Below, one piece after another: positions 32,648 through 41,615 of a stretch of 46,046 nucleotides of DNA; position 1 is the stretch's first letter; every line of letters starts with the position of its first letter. A program made the position numbers and the translations under genes. The notes under the pieces were generated by a model. It did not search any database and was not told the DNA's origin. It saw only the letters and a list, made by a program, of their open reading frames with translations. The DNA comes from Armatimonadetes bacterium UBA1398. Lineage in GTDB: Bacteria; Armatimonadota; Zipacnadia; UBA1398. The stretch lies in assembly GCA_002305165.1 (NCBI GenBank), contig DBQI01000019.1:1-46046 (forward strand), read 5' to 3'.

Positions 32648-35600
32648 CTACTCCAGCCGGAACTCCTCGCTGACCCCCTGAAGGAGCGCCTGTAGCCGCT
32701 CGACGGCATCGGGCGCGGAGGCGCTGTCGCCGCCGAGCTCGACGGTCACGGTGAAGCGAATGTCCATGCCGGCAGCGGCCTTCGTGATGTCGGACACGCG
32801 GTCGGCGAGGTCCTGTATCTGTCCCGACTTGAGCTGCGCATGTGCTGTTCTGGTGCCCTTCGGTGGCGTGGGAGGAGCAGGCGGCGGCGTGGGGGTCTGC
32901 GCAGGCAGCCTGAGGCAGACACGGCTCGCCTCAGCGAGGTCGCATGGCCAAGCGCTGGAATCAGCGACATGCTGCACGATCCCGGCCCGCAGAGCCCCGT
33001 CGATCGCGTCCCGCACCGTGCGCCAGGGAAGACGTTCCTCGACCTTCGCGGAGAGCGAATCGAGGATGGCCTCAGCTGTGGACGCGCCTTCGGCCCAGGC
33101 TGTCGGAATGCTGGCAGGAAGCACGTCGTTCGCGGGTATGGCCCTGGGCGGGGTTCGGAGCGCCGCGTCGTCCGTCAGGACCCCGGCCGGCACGTCCTCG
33201 CCGCAGAGGCTTGTCGGACCGACAGTGAGCCACAGCTTGCCTGCGCGAACGGCGGCACAGACGGATGCCTCGACGACCTCCTGCGCCGCGCGAGGAACCG
33301 CGACCGGCTCACCGTAGGCGTCGGGCACGGTATGGCCTCCGGCGAAGTACTCACGAAGCTTCCCGAACGTCGTCTCGGTGCCGAGCCAGACGCCGGGCAG
33401 CAGGCCAGGGGAGAGTAGGGGAGTCGGAAGGTCGGTAAGCTCGGCCGCCTCGGGCAGGACAAGCTCAAGACCGGGGTCGCGCTGAAGCTCAGGCTCCGGC
33501 ACCTCCCGCCAGTAGGTCCGCGCGGTACCGTCCGGTCGGGGAAGGCGCAACACGAACGCCCCGTCCCTGACGCCGGAGAGGAGGGTCTCCAGGATCTCCC
33601 GCTGCCCGAGCATCTTGGGCAGCCGGGGAACCTGGGCGAACATGCCGGTCAGGTCGCGAACGCGTCGCGACTGGTCGCCCTCCGCCCACAGGTCGTATGG
33701 TCCACCAGGAAGCAGGGCATCGGCGCTCACGGCGGTGTCGCGGATGCGCGACCGAGGGTCCGCCTTGATGCGCGAGAACAGGGCCCCATCGCCGCCCTGG
33801 AGGCGGAACGCCTGGACCTCATTCGCTTCGGAGACGGTCACCACGATGCAGTAGGCCTGCTCGATGGTGTCTCGGATGGCCTTCTCCGACTCCTTCACCC
33901 TCTGGCGAAGCTGCTCGGCGCGCACGGGGTCAAGGTCCTGCTGCTTGAGCTGGTTCTCGACCTCAAGCCAGCCGAGGTGGTCCTTCACCCGCGCCCGGGC
34001 CGCTTCGAGCCCGTCCCGCGAAGGAACCGCGAGCACGACGGCGTTCCGATAGACGCGCGGCCGGTCGAGACCTGTCGTCTCCTCGATGAACCGGCGGGCT
34101 TCCGCGCTTGGCTTGCCCGACTCCGCTGCGGCAGACGGCCCCAGGAGCACGTAGTGGAACTCGCCCTCGTCCCCAACGTCGCGCGGCTTCTCGGGGAGGC
34201 TGTGGACCTTTGCCCCGGCCGCTGACGCGCCCTCCGTCAGGCGCTTCGCCTTCCCTATCTCGTCAAGCAAGCGGCCCTCGACCAGGCTGCCCACCCGCAG
34301 ACAGGCGTCGTGGTGCATCTGCCGCAGGTTGGGCTTGGTGCCAAGCCGCCACCACTTGGGCATCCCGCGACCGTCCTTGGCTGCCTCGCTGATGGGCTCG
34401 TCGTCGAGCCACCACGAGAGCCCAGCCCACTGGACGAGAGCCTTCTCCAGCTCGATGCGGTCCGGACGGGTGTGTCCGAGGAGCAGGCTCAGCTCGCGGG
34501 TCTGCGCCTTCTGGCCGATGGGCTGCGAGTGGAGGAAGACGGCGAAGACCGCCTGCTCCAGCTCGCGATGGGCGAGAGACGGGAACTCCGCCTGCACCTC
34601 GCGGGCCCGCCCCAGCTCCCCTTCGAGGATGGCAGTCCACTCCTGCTTCTTGCCCTCGGTCTCCTCGGTCCCCGCGACGGTAGTCAGCTCTCGCGCGGCC
34701 TCGGAGACCCCGGCCTGTCCGGGCTCCGGCAGGAACACGTTCGCGGCGATCAGCGGGCAGTCGTCCCACGTCTCGGCCGCACGTAGGGCAAGCGCGAAGG
34801 TCCGGAGGATGCCTCGGGTGCGCTGGAAGCCCTCTAGGCTGGTCCACTTGCTGTAGAACACGTCCGTGAGGTCGGGGTGGAAGGGGTAGCTTCGGACGTA
34901 CCGGTCCTCGGCGCTGGCTCCAGCCTTGCGGGTGTCCTCATCGAGCGCGGCGATGCCCTGAAGCGCGGCGACAGCGTGCTTCTTGAAGGACTCCCTGTCC
35001 TGCAGGCTCTCCGGTGCGAAGAAGCGGCGTCGGAGGACCTCCGCCACGTCCTCCTGGAGGACGGGCTGCACGCCTTCCTCCCGCTCACGCCGGAACGTCG
35101 CGTACATCTCGCGCGTCAGCTCGCGGCCGAGTTCGTCGCTCTTGCTCGGGTCCGTCGCGAGAAGCGAGGCGACGACGGCGCACCGGTCCACCTTGGTGGC
35201 AGCCTGGGTGAGGTACTGGAAGAAGTTCTGGAGACGGCCGCGCCAGGCGGGGTCGAGGCCAACCTTCTCCCTGGCGTACATCAGCACTTCGTCCAGCAGC
35301 ACCAGAGTCGAGAGGCCCTCCAGCCCAGGCAAGGCGAGCAGTGCTTCGAGCAGGTTCTCGGCAGGCGCGGACTCGCGCTCTTCGGCCTGGTCCTCCGCGT
35401 GGAGCGCCTTCAGGCCGTCGTCGCCGGCAAGCTGGTACGCGAGCACGCCCCACGGCGTCCGGAGCCATCGGCGCTCACCCGAGGGCGAGCAGACCTCCAT
35501 GCCCTTCTCCACGTCGAGCTTGTCGAAGGCGAGCACGGCAACCCGCGCTCGGGGCGGCTCCGCCCCGATGTGCTGCACGAACTCGTCCACTGCCGGGATG

Positions 35601-35929
35601 CGGGGCAGGTGCGTCGGGTCGCTCACGAGGTGGTACAGCGTGATGAGCGAGTGCGTCTTGCCGCCCCCATAGGTCAGCTCTAGCTGACGGATGGCGCGGT
35701 CCGTCTTGCCCGCGAGCCGCAGGCAGACATCCTTGGCCAGCTCCCGCAGGTTGTACGTGGGGTAGGTGAGGGCGAAGAACTCGGCCGGGTCCTGGTAGAC
35801 CCTCCTGGCCTTGCCCATGACCACGTCGTAGAGGTCGGCGGCGAACACGGCCAGCGAGAGCTCGCCCGTCCGAAGGTCGTCCCTGAGCGCGAGCGCTTTG
35901 TGCCACGGTACCCACGGTGTAGCTGCCAT
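32648..35929 (-). CDS. DUF499-family AAA+ ATPase of a defence operon
   Basis: 1093 residues, ATG at 35929 with AGGAG upstream. Walker A RQLELTYGGGKTHSLITLYH is at 81-100, where the GGGKTH is characteristic of DUF499 (COG1483-type) ATPases. A Walker B-like STLVLLDEVLMYAREKVG follows, then DVFYSKWTSLEGFQRTRGIL, a typical DUF499 block. The C-terminal part is mixed helix and strand with a Pro-rich linker (AQTPTPPPAPPTPPKGTRTA). DUF499 proteins are found next to DUF1156 methylases in restriction-like and phage-defence clusters and are compared to BrxC/PglY ATPases. It is last in the operon, 67 nt after the methylase gene, and may have its own regulation. Confidence 0.9.
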   Translation of the reverse strand: MAATPWVPWHKALALRDDLRTGELSLAVFAADLYDVVMGKARRVYQDPAEFFALTYPTYNLRELAKDVCLRLAGKTDRAIRQLELTYGGGKTHSLITLYHLVSDPTHLPRIPAVDEFVQHIGAEPPRARVAVLAFDKLDVEKGMEVCSPSGERRWLRTPWGVLAYQLAGDDGLKALHAEDQAEERESAPAENLLEALLALPGLEGLSTLVLLDEVLMYAREKVGLDPAWRGRLQNFFQYLTQAATKVDRCAVVASLLATDPSKSDELGRELTREMYATFRREREEGVQPVLQEDVAEVLRRRFFAPESLQDRESFKKHAVAALQGIAALDEDTRKAGASAEDRYVRSYPFHPDLTDVFYSKWTSLEGFQRTRGILRTFALALRAAETWDDCPLIAANVFLPEPGQAGVSEAARELTTVAGTEETEGKKQEWTAILEGELGRAREVQAEFPSLAHRELEQAVFAVFLHSQPIGQKAQTRELSLLLGHTRPDRIELEKALVQWAGLSWWLDDEPISEAAKDGRGMPKWWRLGTKPNLRQMHHDACLRVGSLVEGRLLDEIGKAKRLTEGASAAGAKVHSLPEKPRDVGDEGEFHYVLLGPSAAAESGKPSAEARRFIEETTGLDRPRVYRNAVVLAVPSRDGLEAARARVKDHLGWLEVENQLKQQDLDPVRAEQLRQRVKESEKAIRDTIEQAYCIVVTVSEANEVQAFRLQGGDGALFSRIKADPRSRIRDTAVSADALLPGGPYDLWAEGDQSRRVRDLTGMFAQVPRLPKMLGQREILETLLSGVRDGAFVLRLPRPDGTARTYWREVPEPELQRDPGLELVLPEAAELTDLPTPLLSPGLLPGVWLGTETTFGKLREYFAGGHTVPDAYGEPVAVPRAAQEVVEASVCAAVRAGKLWLTVGPTSLCGEDVPAGVLTDDAALRTPPRAIPANDVLPASIPTAWAEGASTAEAILDSLSAKVEERLPWRTVRDAIDGALRAGIVQHVADSSAWPCDLAEASRVCLRLPAQTPTPPPAPPTPPKGTRTAHAQLKSGQIQDLADRVSDITKAAAGMDIRFTVTVELGGDSASAPDAVERLQALLQGVSEEFRLE

Positions 35930-35952
35930 CCGGGAATCTCCTTTTACGGAAA

Positions 35953-35984
35953 CACGCTTACACGCTTATACGACGAATATCGTC
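35953..35984 (-). promoter_or_regulatory. Tandem repeat and palindrome upstream of the DUF499 gene
   Basis: CACGCTTA is repeated in tandem (35953-35960 and 35961-35968), directly followed by TACGACGAA and a GACGA-ata-TCGTC palindrome (35972-35984). All lie within the 67-nt gap before the DUF499 start. The parA leader shares TACGACGAA and CTTTTACG. A binding site for a plasmid-encoded regulator is likely; which one is unknown. Confidence 0.5.
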
Positions 35985-35996
35985 CGCGACCTGCGC

Positions 35997-38900
35997 TCAG
36001 TCAAGGTCGAGCATGGTCTGGTCCCTTCGCGCCAGCGGCCGGCCGCCGAGGTGGTTGCTGATGCTCTCCAGCAGCGAGCGCTCTTCGTCGCCGGTGGGGG
36101 CCAGCTCGATGAGGGCCTGGAGGACCTGGTGGAAGATGCCGCTCTCGCGGAGGCCGCGGCGGTCGATGTACTCGTCCACCTTCACCACGTCCCCCTCCCG
36201 CCAGAGGTGCATGAGCCGATGCGCCTGGTCGATGAGAGGAACCGGCCGGCCGCCGGGGGCCTCGTAGCCCATCGTCTTCCGTGTGCGCTGCTTCCAGGTC
36301 TTCAGCTTCGCTGTGCTGCCACCCGAGCCGGCCGCCTCGGCGGATTCCTCGTCACCCTCTGCTTCCTCGTCCTCGGAGTTGTCTTCGGCGTCCTCGTCAG
36401 TGGCGGCGGCCTCCTTGCCCGAGCGCTTCAGGAGGTCGAGCTTGTCAGCCAGGTCGGAGTCCGACAGCCCGCACGAGAGGGCGTAGAGGATGACCGCGCC
36501 GGCGGGAGCCTCGCCCATGCCGTAGTCGTGGCGGTGGAGGAGGTAGTAAGTGGTGACCTCGTCCAGTTCACTCTGGGCCTCGCCCGCACCCATCTCGGAG
36601 AGGACGCGGCCGACCACGAAGTCCACCACGATGCGGCGTACGTGGCCGAGGAACTCCGAAACCGACAGGACCTCGCCGGGTTCGTCGGCCTTCTTCACGA
36701 TGGGGTGCTTGCTGTAGGCCTCCATCGCCGGTCCAGTGGCCGACCACACGAAGTCCGGGCCACGAATCCCCGTATCCCAGAAGTAGTGCAGGCGCTCCCC
36801 GATCCGCTCGCGCATCTCGCTGAGCACCTGATTGTCCCAGCCGGCGCGGGCGGTATCCGGCCGCTTCTTGCACACGAGCCATACGGAGGAGGCTAGTGCC
36901 GCCGACGAGAGCCCTCGCGTCCGGTTTGGCATCTCGGTCTCGATGGGCCAGCTTGCGGTGACGACGAAGCCGGCTCGGATGATGGCCGAGACGAGCGTCT
37001 CCCACGCGTCCGGCTGCTTGTTCGCGAAGACGATGACGAGTCTGCCGTCCGGGCCGAGCCCCTCGTGACACCGCACAAACGCCCGCGCCATGCCGTCCTC
37101 GTAGGCCAGCTTCGAAGCGGGGGCGTCGCCACCGAACCGGCTGGCGTCGTCGACAAGCTCGCCGTCCTGTGCCTCAGCGTCCCACTTGGGGGCCAACGGA
37201 TCCCCGAAAGCTTCGTCTGTCTGCGGTGACAGCCCCTGAAGCGTCCGCCGTAGCCAGACGTAGAAGAAGTCCATCGCGTCGGAGTACGGGATAGCGTCAT
37301 AGTAGGGGGGGTCTGTGAGGATGATGTCGCTGGTCGCAGCTCCAGCGATGACAGAGCGGCTTGCTGAACCTCGCTGCACGGAAGAAGCGGGTACGAACCG
37401 CTCGGCCTGGGCGAAGTGGCCTGCTGCCCTGGCAACCCAATCGACCGCACCAGAGAAGCCGCCAGTTGCCTCGCTTGTGAGAGGTATCTCGGCGAAGTCC
37501 CACTTCATCGGGAGGGCATATCGCTGGAACGTGTCCACGATGTACTCGCGTAGGTGCCAGTTACAGATACTGCTGTTGTAGTCAGCGAGACGATCCGCGC
37601 AGCTCGCGAGGAAGCTCGCGACTGCCTCCACCCACTCCTCCGGGTACCCCTCGGCCTGCATCGCATCCCGCGCCGCGCGGGTGTGCTTCACGAACGTGCC
37701 GAGCGCCACGAGCTGGCGCGGCGTGAAGAGGTCGCGCCACCGGGTGAAGCCGTACTTGGGGACCCGCATGCCCAGCGCGTCTTCCGACGGCATGGGTTCC
37801 TCGGGAACGCCGAACGGCACGGCCGCGAAGACGTTGTCTATCTCCCCCTCGGCCTCCGCGGCCGCAGCCAACTCGTCAGGGTGGGGGAGACGGTAGTCCT
37901 TGCCCTTCGCCCCCTCCACGACGACGGCCGTCATCGTGGTGCCGAGACGCTTCGCCTTCCCCTCGGCGCGGAGGTCCTCCATGGTCATGGCCGCCGGCAG
38001 GCCGCAGCAGGGGCACGCCGCACCCGAGCGGGACATCGTGCCCTTGCCCAGCTCCTTGTCCTGCGCGCGTCTCTGGGCGTTGTTCCCACCGATCACGGGC
38101 ACGTCCTGTTCGATACCGAACACGACGCCCGTCTTGTCCTCGTTGGGCTCCATCGTGAGCCGCACGCGCTTCCCGGGCTTCTTGCAGAGCCAGCGGGTCT
38201 TGAGCAGGGGGATGGTCGCCCGGCACGCTTTGCAGGTCACCGTCCGCGCCCAGAGGTAGGCGACGGTGGGCTTGCCATCAATGGTGGGATAGAAGCGCTC
38301 CAGGTCCTTCTTCGCCCGCTCCAACACCCAGTGACCCCATGCTCGCACATGCCACGCGAGATCAGCCTCCGGCGGTTCTAGGCCCGTCAGAGTCTGCTGG
38401 GCAGCCTTCTGGACGCGCTTGCCTGTGAGGCCCAGGGCCTTCTTGTTGAACTCGGCCATGAACTCGGGCGACTCGACAGCGAACTGCGGCAGGGGGCGCG
38501 TCTGCCCCGCGAGCTTCTGGGGATACTCCAGCGTGCACTTCAGGATGAACCAGGCCACGGGGTTGATGTCGATCGCGGTGGCCTCACACCCGAGTCGCAT
38601 CGCCTCCAGGGGGATGGCCCCGCCGCCGGCGAAGGGGTCGAGGACCTTCGGAGCTCTGTCTCCGTAGACCTTGCGGATCTCCTCCCGGAACCAGTCCATG
38701 TCAGGGCTCGACTCCTGCCCCCAGTGCAGCACCCCGCCCTCGGTCTCCTCGACGATGACGTCCTGGCCGTTCTTCCGCTTCGTCCGCTGAACGATGCGCC
38801 CGCCGATGCGCTCCAGGAGCTTCTTCCGCTCCTCGTCATCGCCCGGGTCGGGAAGCAGCGTGGCGATCAGCGCTGCCCGACACGCCGCGAGCGGCCGCCT

Positions 38901-39020
38901 CGCCGGCCAGATGTGCAGCGTCGAGATGTGCCCATGCCGAACGTTCTTCTCATGTACGGAGTCAAGCGAGGCCTGCTTCAGCGGGAACGCGACCTCGATG
39001 AGGCGGGGGGTGTCGGCCAT
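35997..39020 (-). CDS. DUF1156 adenine-specific DNA methyltransferase with zinc ribbon (COG1743-type)
   Basis: 1007 residues, ATG at 39020, one base after the upstream stop. The N-terminus IEVAFPLKQASLDSVHEKNV then GHISTLHIWPARRPLAACRA is the DUF1156 signature. Motif I VLDPFAGGGAIPLEAMRLG is at about 126-144. A zinc ribbon is formed by CKACRATIPLLKTRWLCKKP and CPCCGLP. The catalytic motif is LTDPPYYDAIPYSDAMDFFY at about 590. An acidic linker (ATDEDAEDNSEDEEAEGDEE) precedes a C-terminal helical domain. COG1743 methylases mark host DNA in BREX type 3 and related systems. Partners here are the helicase and DUF499 ATPase of the same operon. Confidence 0.93.
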   Translation of the reverse strand: MADTPRLIEVAFPLKQASLDSVHEKNVRHGHISTLHIWPARRPLAACRAALIATLLPDPGDDEERKKLLERIGGRIVQRTKRKNGQDVIVEETEGGVLHWGQESSPDMDWFREEIRKVYGDRAPKVLDPFAGGGAIPLEAMRLGCEATAIDINPVAWFILKCTLEYPQKLAGQTRPLPQFAVESPEFMAEFNKKALGLTGKRVQKAAQQTLTGLEPPEADLAWHVRAWGHWVLERAKKDLERFYPTIDGKPTVAYLWARTVTCKACRATIPLLKTRWLCKKPGKRVRLTMEPNEDKTGVVFGIEQDVPVIGGNNAQRRAQDKELGKGTMSRSGAACPCCGLPAAMTMEDLRAEGKAKRLGTTMTAVVVEGAKGKDYRLPHPDELAAAAEAEGEIDNVFAAVPFGVPEEPMPSEDALGMRVPKYGFTRWRDLFTPRQLVALGTFVKHTRAARDAMQAEGYPEEWVEAVASFLASCADRLADYNSSICNWHLREYIVDTFQRYALPMKWDFAEIPLTSEATGGFSGAVDWVARAAGHFAQAERFVPASSVQRGSASRSVIAGAATSDIILTDPPYYDAIPYSDAMDFFYVWLRRTLQGLSPQTDEAFGDPLAPKWDAEAQDGELVDDASRFGGDAPASKLAYEDGMARAFVRCHEGLGPDGRLVIVFANKQPDAWETLVSAIIRAGFVVTASWPIETEMPNRTRGLSSAALASSVWLVCKKRPDTARAGWDNQVLSEMRERIGERLHYFWDTGIRGPDFVWSATGPAMEAYSKHPIVKKADEPGEVLSVSEFLGHVRRIVVDFVVGRVLSEMGAGEAQSELDEVTTYYLLHRHDYGMGEAPAGAVILYALSCGLSDSDLADKLDLLKRSGKEAAATDEDAEDNSEDEEAEGDEESAEAAGSGGSTAKLKTWKQRTRKTMGYEAPGGRPVPLIDQAHRLMHLWREGDVVKVDEYIDRRGLRESGIFHQVLQALIELAPTGDEERSLLESISNHLGGRPLARRDQTMLDLD

Positions 39021-39021
39021 C

Positions 39022-39990
39022 CTAGAATGTCTCCTTCGATGTGGACCAAACTCGGCGCGGGCTTCCAGCGCCGTCACGCAAGAGCTGGATGCCGATGTGG
39101 CCCGAGCGTCGGGTGGTGACGCACTTCACGACGGTGTGGTCGAGCCTGCCGGGACCGTTGTCTATACGGAGGCTCTTTACGTGTTCTGACTTGGAGTACT
39201 GGCTTGCCCGATGCTCATCGCGTGCTCGAATCGACGCGAGGACCACGGAGGGTCTGGCGGCCTCCATGAGGACCGAGGAGAAGGAAGACTTGTGCCCATG
39301 GTGCGGTGCCACAAGGATGTCGACATCCCCGACCAAGTGGGCCCACTCTTCGCGACGTTGTGATCGGCCCAGCAGGTGGTCCCAGGCGTTCGACTCGATG
39401 TCGCCGGGGAGCAAGATCGATGTTCCGCAGCAGTCTACTCGGGCGACCACGCCAGCATTGTTGGTCCTGCTGTTACTGCTCCCACCCAAGATGCGCGCCC
39501 TGGCCGGAGAAGATCGCATGGTGGTCACGCTGACGTCCGGGGGGCGAACACGTAGCCTGACTCCTCTGCGGCTCTGAACGGCGTTGTGATCCACTAGGCC
39601 CTGCAAAGCCCCAAGAACCTCCAGGCGACGACTGTCCTCCACGGAGTCTAGGGCATCATCGACGTAGTCGTCGTCCCAATCGACGGTCTCCACCGCACAG
39701 TCACAGTGGCGATGCATACGGTGCCAGTCCAGAAGATGGTCGCCGTGCCAGTGGCTAACCACGCACTTGGTGATCCGCAGATGATCGCCGAGGGAGAGTC
39801 CGCGGGGCCACCGGTTGCTGAAGTCGTCTGGCGGGCTGAAGTCCCCGCTTGCCTCCATGTGCGCCATGAGCCGCGTGGGCGATAGCCCCGGAGAGCAGCC
39901 CATGTCAAAGACCCACCACTCACCAGTCGAGAGCCTCAAAGCAGCGCACTGGCCATGGCCCACGTTGAACAGGTAGAAGCGTGCGCTCAC
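39022..39990 (-). CDS. Metallo-beta-lactamase-fold hydrolase (ComEC-like), second copy
   Basis: 322 residues from GTG at 39990, overlapping the membrane protein stop as GTGA. It begins ARFYLFNVGHGQCAALRLST and EWWVFDMGCSPG. The metal motif HxHxDH is VVSHWHGDHLLDW. Later ligands are in SILLPGDIESNAWDHL and LVAPHHGHKSSFSS. This is the layout of the MBL domain of ComEC/Rec2, here stand-alone and cytosolic. Such enzymes can be nucleases or phosphodiesterases; substrate unknown. The end (SGHIGIQLLRDG) parallels the first copy's ISFTISGTYGIQVECE, so the two are distant paralogues. Confidence 0.88.
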   Translation of the reverse strand: MSARFYLFNVGHGQCAALRLSTGEWWVFDMGCSPGLSPTRLMAHMEASGDFSPPDDFSNRWPRGLSLGDHLRITKCVVSHWHGDHLLDWHRMHRHCDCAVETVDWDDDYVDDALDSVEDSRRLEVLGALQGLVDHNAVQSRRGVRLRVRPPDVSVTTMRSSPARARILGGSSNSRTNNAGVVARVDCCGTSILLPGDIESNAWDHLLGRSQRREEWAHLVGDVDILVAPHHGHKSSFSSVLMEAARPSVVLASIRARDEHRASQYSKSEHVKSLRIDNGPGRLDHTVVKCVTTRRSGHIGIQLLRDGAGSPRRVWSTSKETF

Positions 39991-40658
39991 TGAGCTTCCT
40001 CCTCGCCGCTTGGTTGTGGCAGCTGGAGGAACTCCACGAAGAGCCGCTTGGCGTAGTGGACAGCGAAGCGGTGCATTCGGTACCCAGCGATCAGCGTGCC
40101 GAGAGCCAATCCGACTAGAATGCGCCAATCGGTGTGGCCACTCGCGAGAGCGAACACCAAGAGGGCGATGAATGCGGTGGCGATCCCCCGGTGAAGACCA
40201 TAGTGACCGTTGAAGACCTGGACCTTCTCGCCGGCCGCGCCCTGCTCTACCGCCGCCGATACCTGCCTCACGATTCGCTCCCAAGGGACGTACGCCGCGA
40301 GGGACGACTCGGGCTGGAGACCCAAGTGGTCGACGACCTTTGCACCGAGTAGATCATGCTGCTGTGATGACAAGAGCTGCTTCCGGCAACGCAGGGCCTT
40401 GTTCTCCTGCACCCACTCGGTGGGCATCCCTCCCCAACGTCCCCAGTAGACCTGCTCCAACAGATTGCCAAGTCCTTGGAGCAACTGGCCAGCGACGTAG
40501 GCGAGCACCAGGAACAGACCCAACTCGCCGAGCTCCATCCCGTCGCCCGAGAGGGCTTGTCGAACGCCCTTGAAGAGGAGCATAAGCCCGAATAGCAGGA
40601 CTGCTCCAGGAGCCAGGACGCCGGTAAACTCGTAGAAGCGTAGGTCCTTCATCAGCAT
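39987..40658 (-). CDS. Four-helix membrane protein of the MBL module
   Basis: 223 residues from ATG at 40658, sharing one base with the upstream stop (TGATG). Hydrophobic segments are TGVLAPGAVLLFGLMLLFKG (about 12-31), LFLVLAYVAGQLLQGLGNLL (about 47-66), GIATAFIALLVFALASG (about 158-174) and ILVGLALGTLIAGYRM (about 179-194). Between segments 2 and 3 is a cytosolic-looking helical stretch of about 90 residues with two cysteines. No known family recognised. Its place between two MBL genes with overlaps on both sides suggests a three-protein unit that could anchor an MBL enzyme or act as an effector at the membrane. Confidence 0.8.
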   Translation of the reverse strand: MLMKDLRFYEFTGVLAPGAVLLFGLMLLFKGVRQALSGDGMELGELGLFLVLAYVAGQLLQGLGNLLEQVYWGRWGGMPTEWVQENKALRCRKQLLSSQQHDLLGAKVVDHLGLQPESSLAAYVPWERIVRQVSAAVEQGAAGEKVQVFNGHYGLHRGIATAFIALLVFALASGHTDWRILVGLALGTLIAGYRMHRFAVHYAKRLFVEFLQLPQPSGEEEAQ

Positions 40659-41614
40659 CACCTGTCGTATTCGCACTCGACCTGGATCCCGTATGTTCCC
40701 GAGATCGTGAAGGAGATGGTGCCCTTCCAGCGGGTAGACCACACGTTCTCGCTGTACTGGCGGTACTTATTGCTGGCGTCGGTCTCGGGCTTCTTGCCGA
40801 CAGAAACGACGGTGTAGGTCGGTGACATGGCTTTCACCGATGGCTGGTGGTACCCTGAATCCCGGCCGTGGTGGCTCGCCTTCAGGATGTCGCACTTGAG
40901 TCGCCAGTCGTAGACGCCGTAGACGTCCTCCCACACCGCGCTCTCAGCGTCTCCTCCTAGGACGATGCTCTTGCCAGCGTAGGAGATCCGGAGCACGTAG
41001 CTGTGGTTGTTGGGATTCCCACCAGCGTCGGCGGCAGCGGCCAGCTCTGCGGTGGGAGCTAGGATGTCGATTCCGTCGCCGCCCGGCCTGCCGTCCTCTT
41101 CTTGGTTCCAGTAGGGTCCCTCTGCCCCGCGGGTCTTCCGTAGAACTCTGGGATCGTCGCTGCTCTTGCGGAGGCGCTGGTACTCCTCCCAGGTGGCCGT
41201 GTCGGAGTCGTTCTGTAGATCCGGCTCATAGGCATGGTCGGTGTCCCAGAAGTTCAGGAGAGCGACGCCGCTCCCGGTGAGTTCCTTCAGCCCACGCATG
41301 TGGTCGAGATGGGGGTGTGACTGGATGTACCGGAATAGAGAGCAACCAGGATACCGAGAACGGAGAAACGCCAGCGGGTTGGCCAGCTCGATGGAGTAAC
41401 CCCGCTGCGCCAGGGGCTCAAGCCAGGTCTTGCCTGACTTGAGCTCTTGCACGAAGCTCTCGACCGTGAGCCCATAGGCCTGGAGGAGCTCAACGGTGGT
41501 GGCGCAGTCGACAGTTGCCCCGTTGTTGATGTCCACCATCGTGAGACGGCCGCTAGGGTGCTCGATAACGGTGCAGTCGCCGTCCCCCACATTAAGAAAG
41601 TGCACCCTGAGCAT
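40658..41614 (-). CDS. Metallo-beta-lactamase-fold hydrolase (ComEC-like), first copy
   Basis: 318 residues from ATG at 41614, one base after the helicase stop. The start MLRVHFLNVGDGDCTVIEHP is the ComEC MBL beginning. The metal motif is IQSHPHLDHMRGLKEL (HxHxDH). SIVLGGDAESAVWEDV and CDILKASHHGRDSGYHQPSV supply later ligands. No signal peptide or membrane helices are present, so it is cytosolic. It keeps all metal ligands I can check and should be an active phosphodiesterase-type hydrolase. It is translationally linked to helicase, membrane protein and second MBL. Confidence 0.89.
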   Translation of the reverse strand: MLRVHFLNVGDGDCTVIEHPSGRLTMVDINNGATVDCATTVELLQAYGLTVESFVQELKSGKTWLEPLAQRGYSIELANPLAFLRSRYPGCSLFRYIQSHPHLDHMRGLKELTGSGVALLNFWDTDHAYEPDLQNDSDTATWEEYQRLRKSSDDPRVLRKTRGAEGPYWNQEEDGRPGGDGIDILAPTAELAAAADAGGNPNNHSYVLRISYAGKSIVLGGDAESAVWEDVYGVYDWRLKCDILKASHHGRDSGYHQPSVKAMSPTYTVVSVGKKPETDASNKYRQYSENVWSTRWKGTISFTISGTYGIQVECEYDR

Positions 41615-41615
41615 G

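Noticed and set aside
34877..35683. 268-codon plus-strand frame inside the DUF499 gene
   Set aside because: Antisense shadow produced by GC-rich codon bias of DUF499.
32648..39020. Calling the operon BREX type 3
   Set aside because: The methylase and helicase families fit, but PglZ, BrxA and BrxF, needed for that assignment, are absent.
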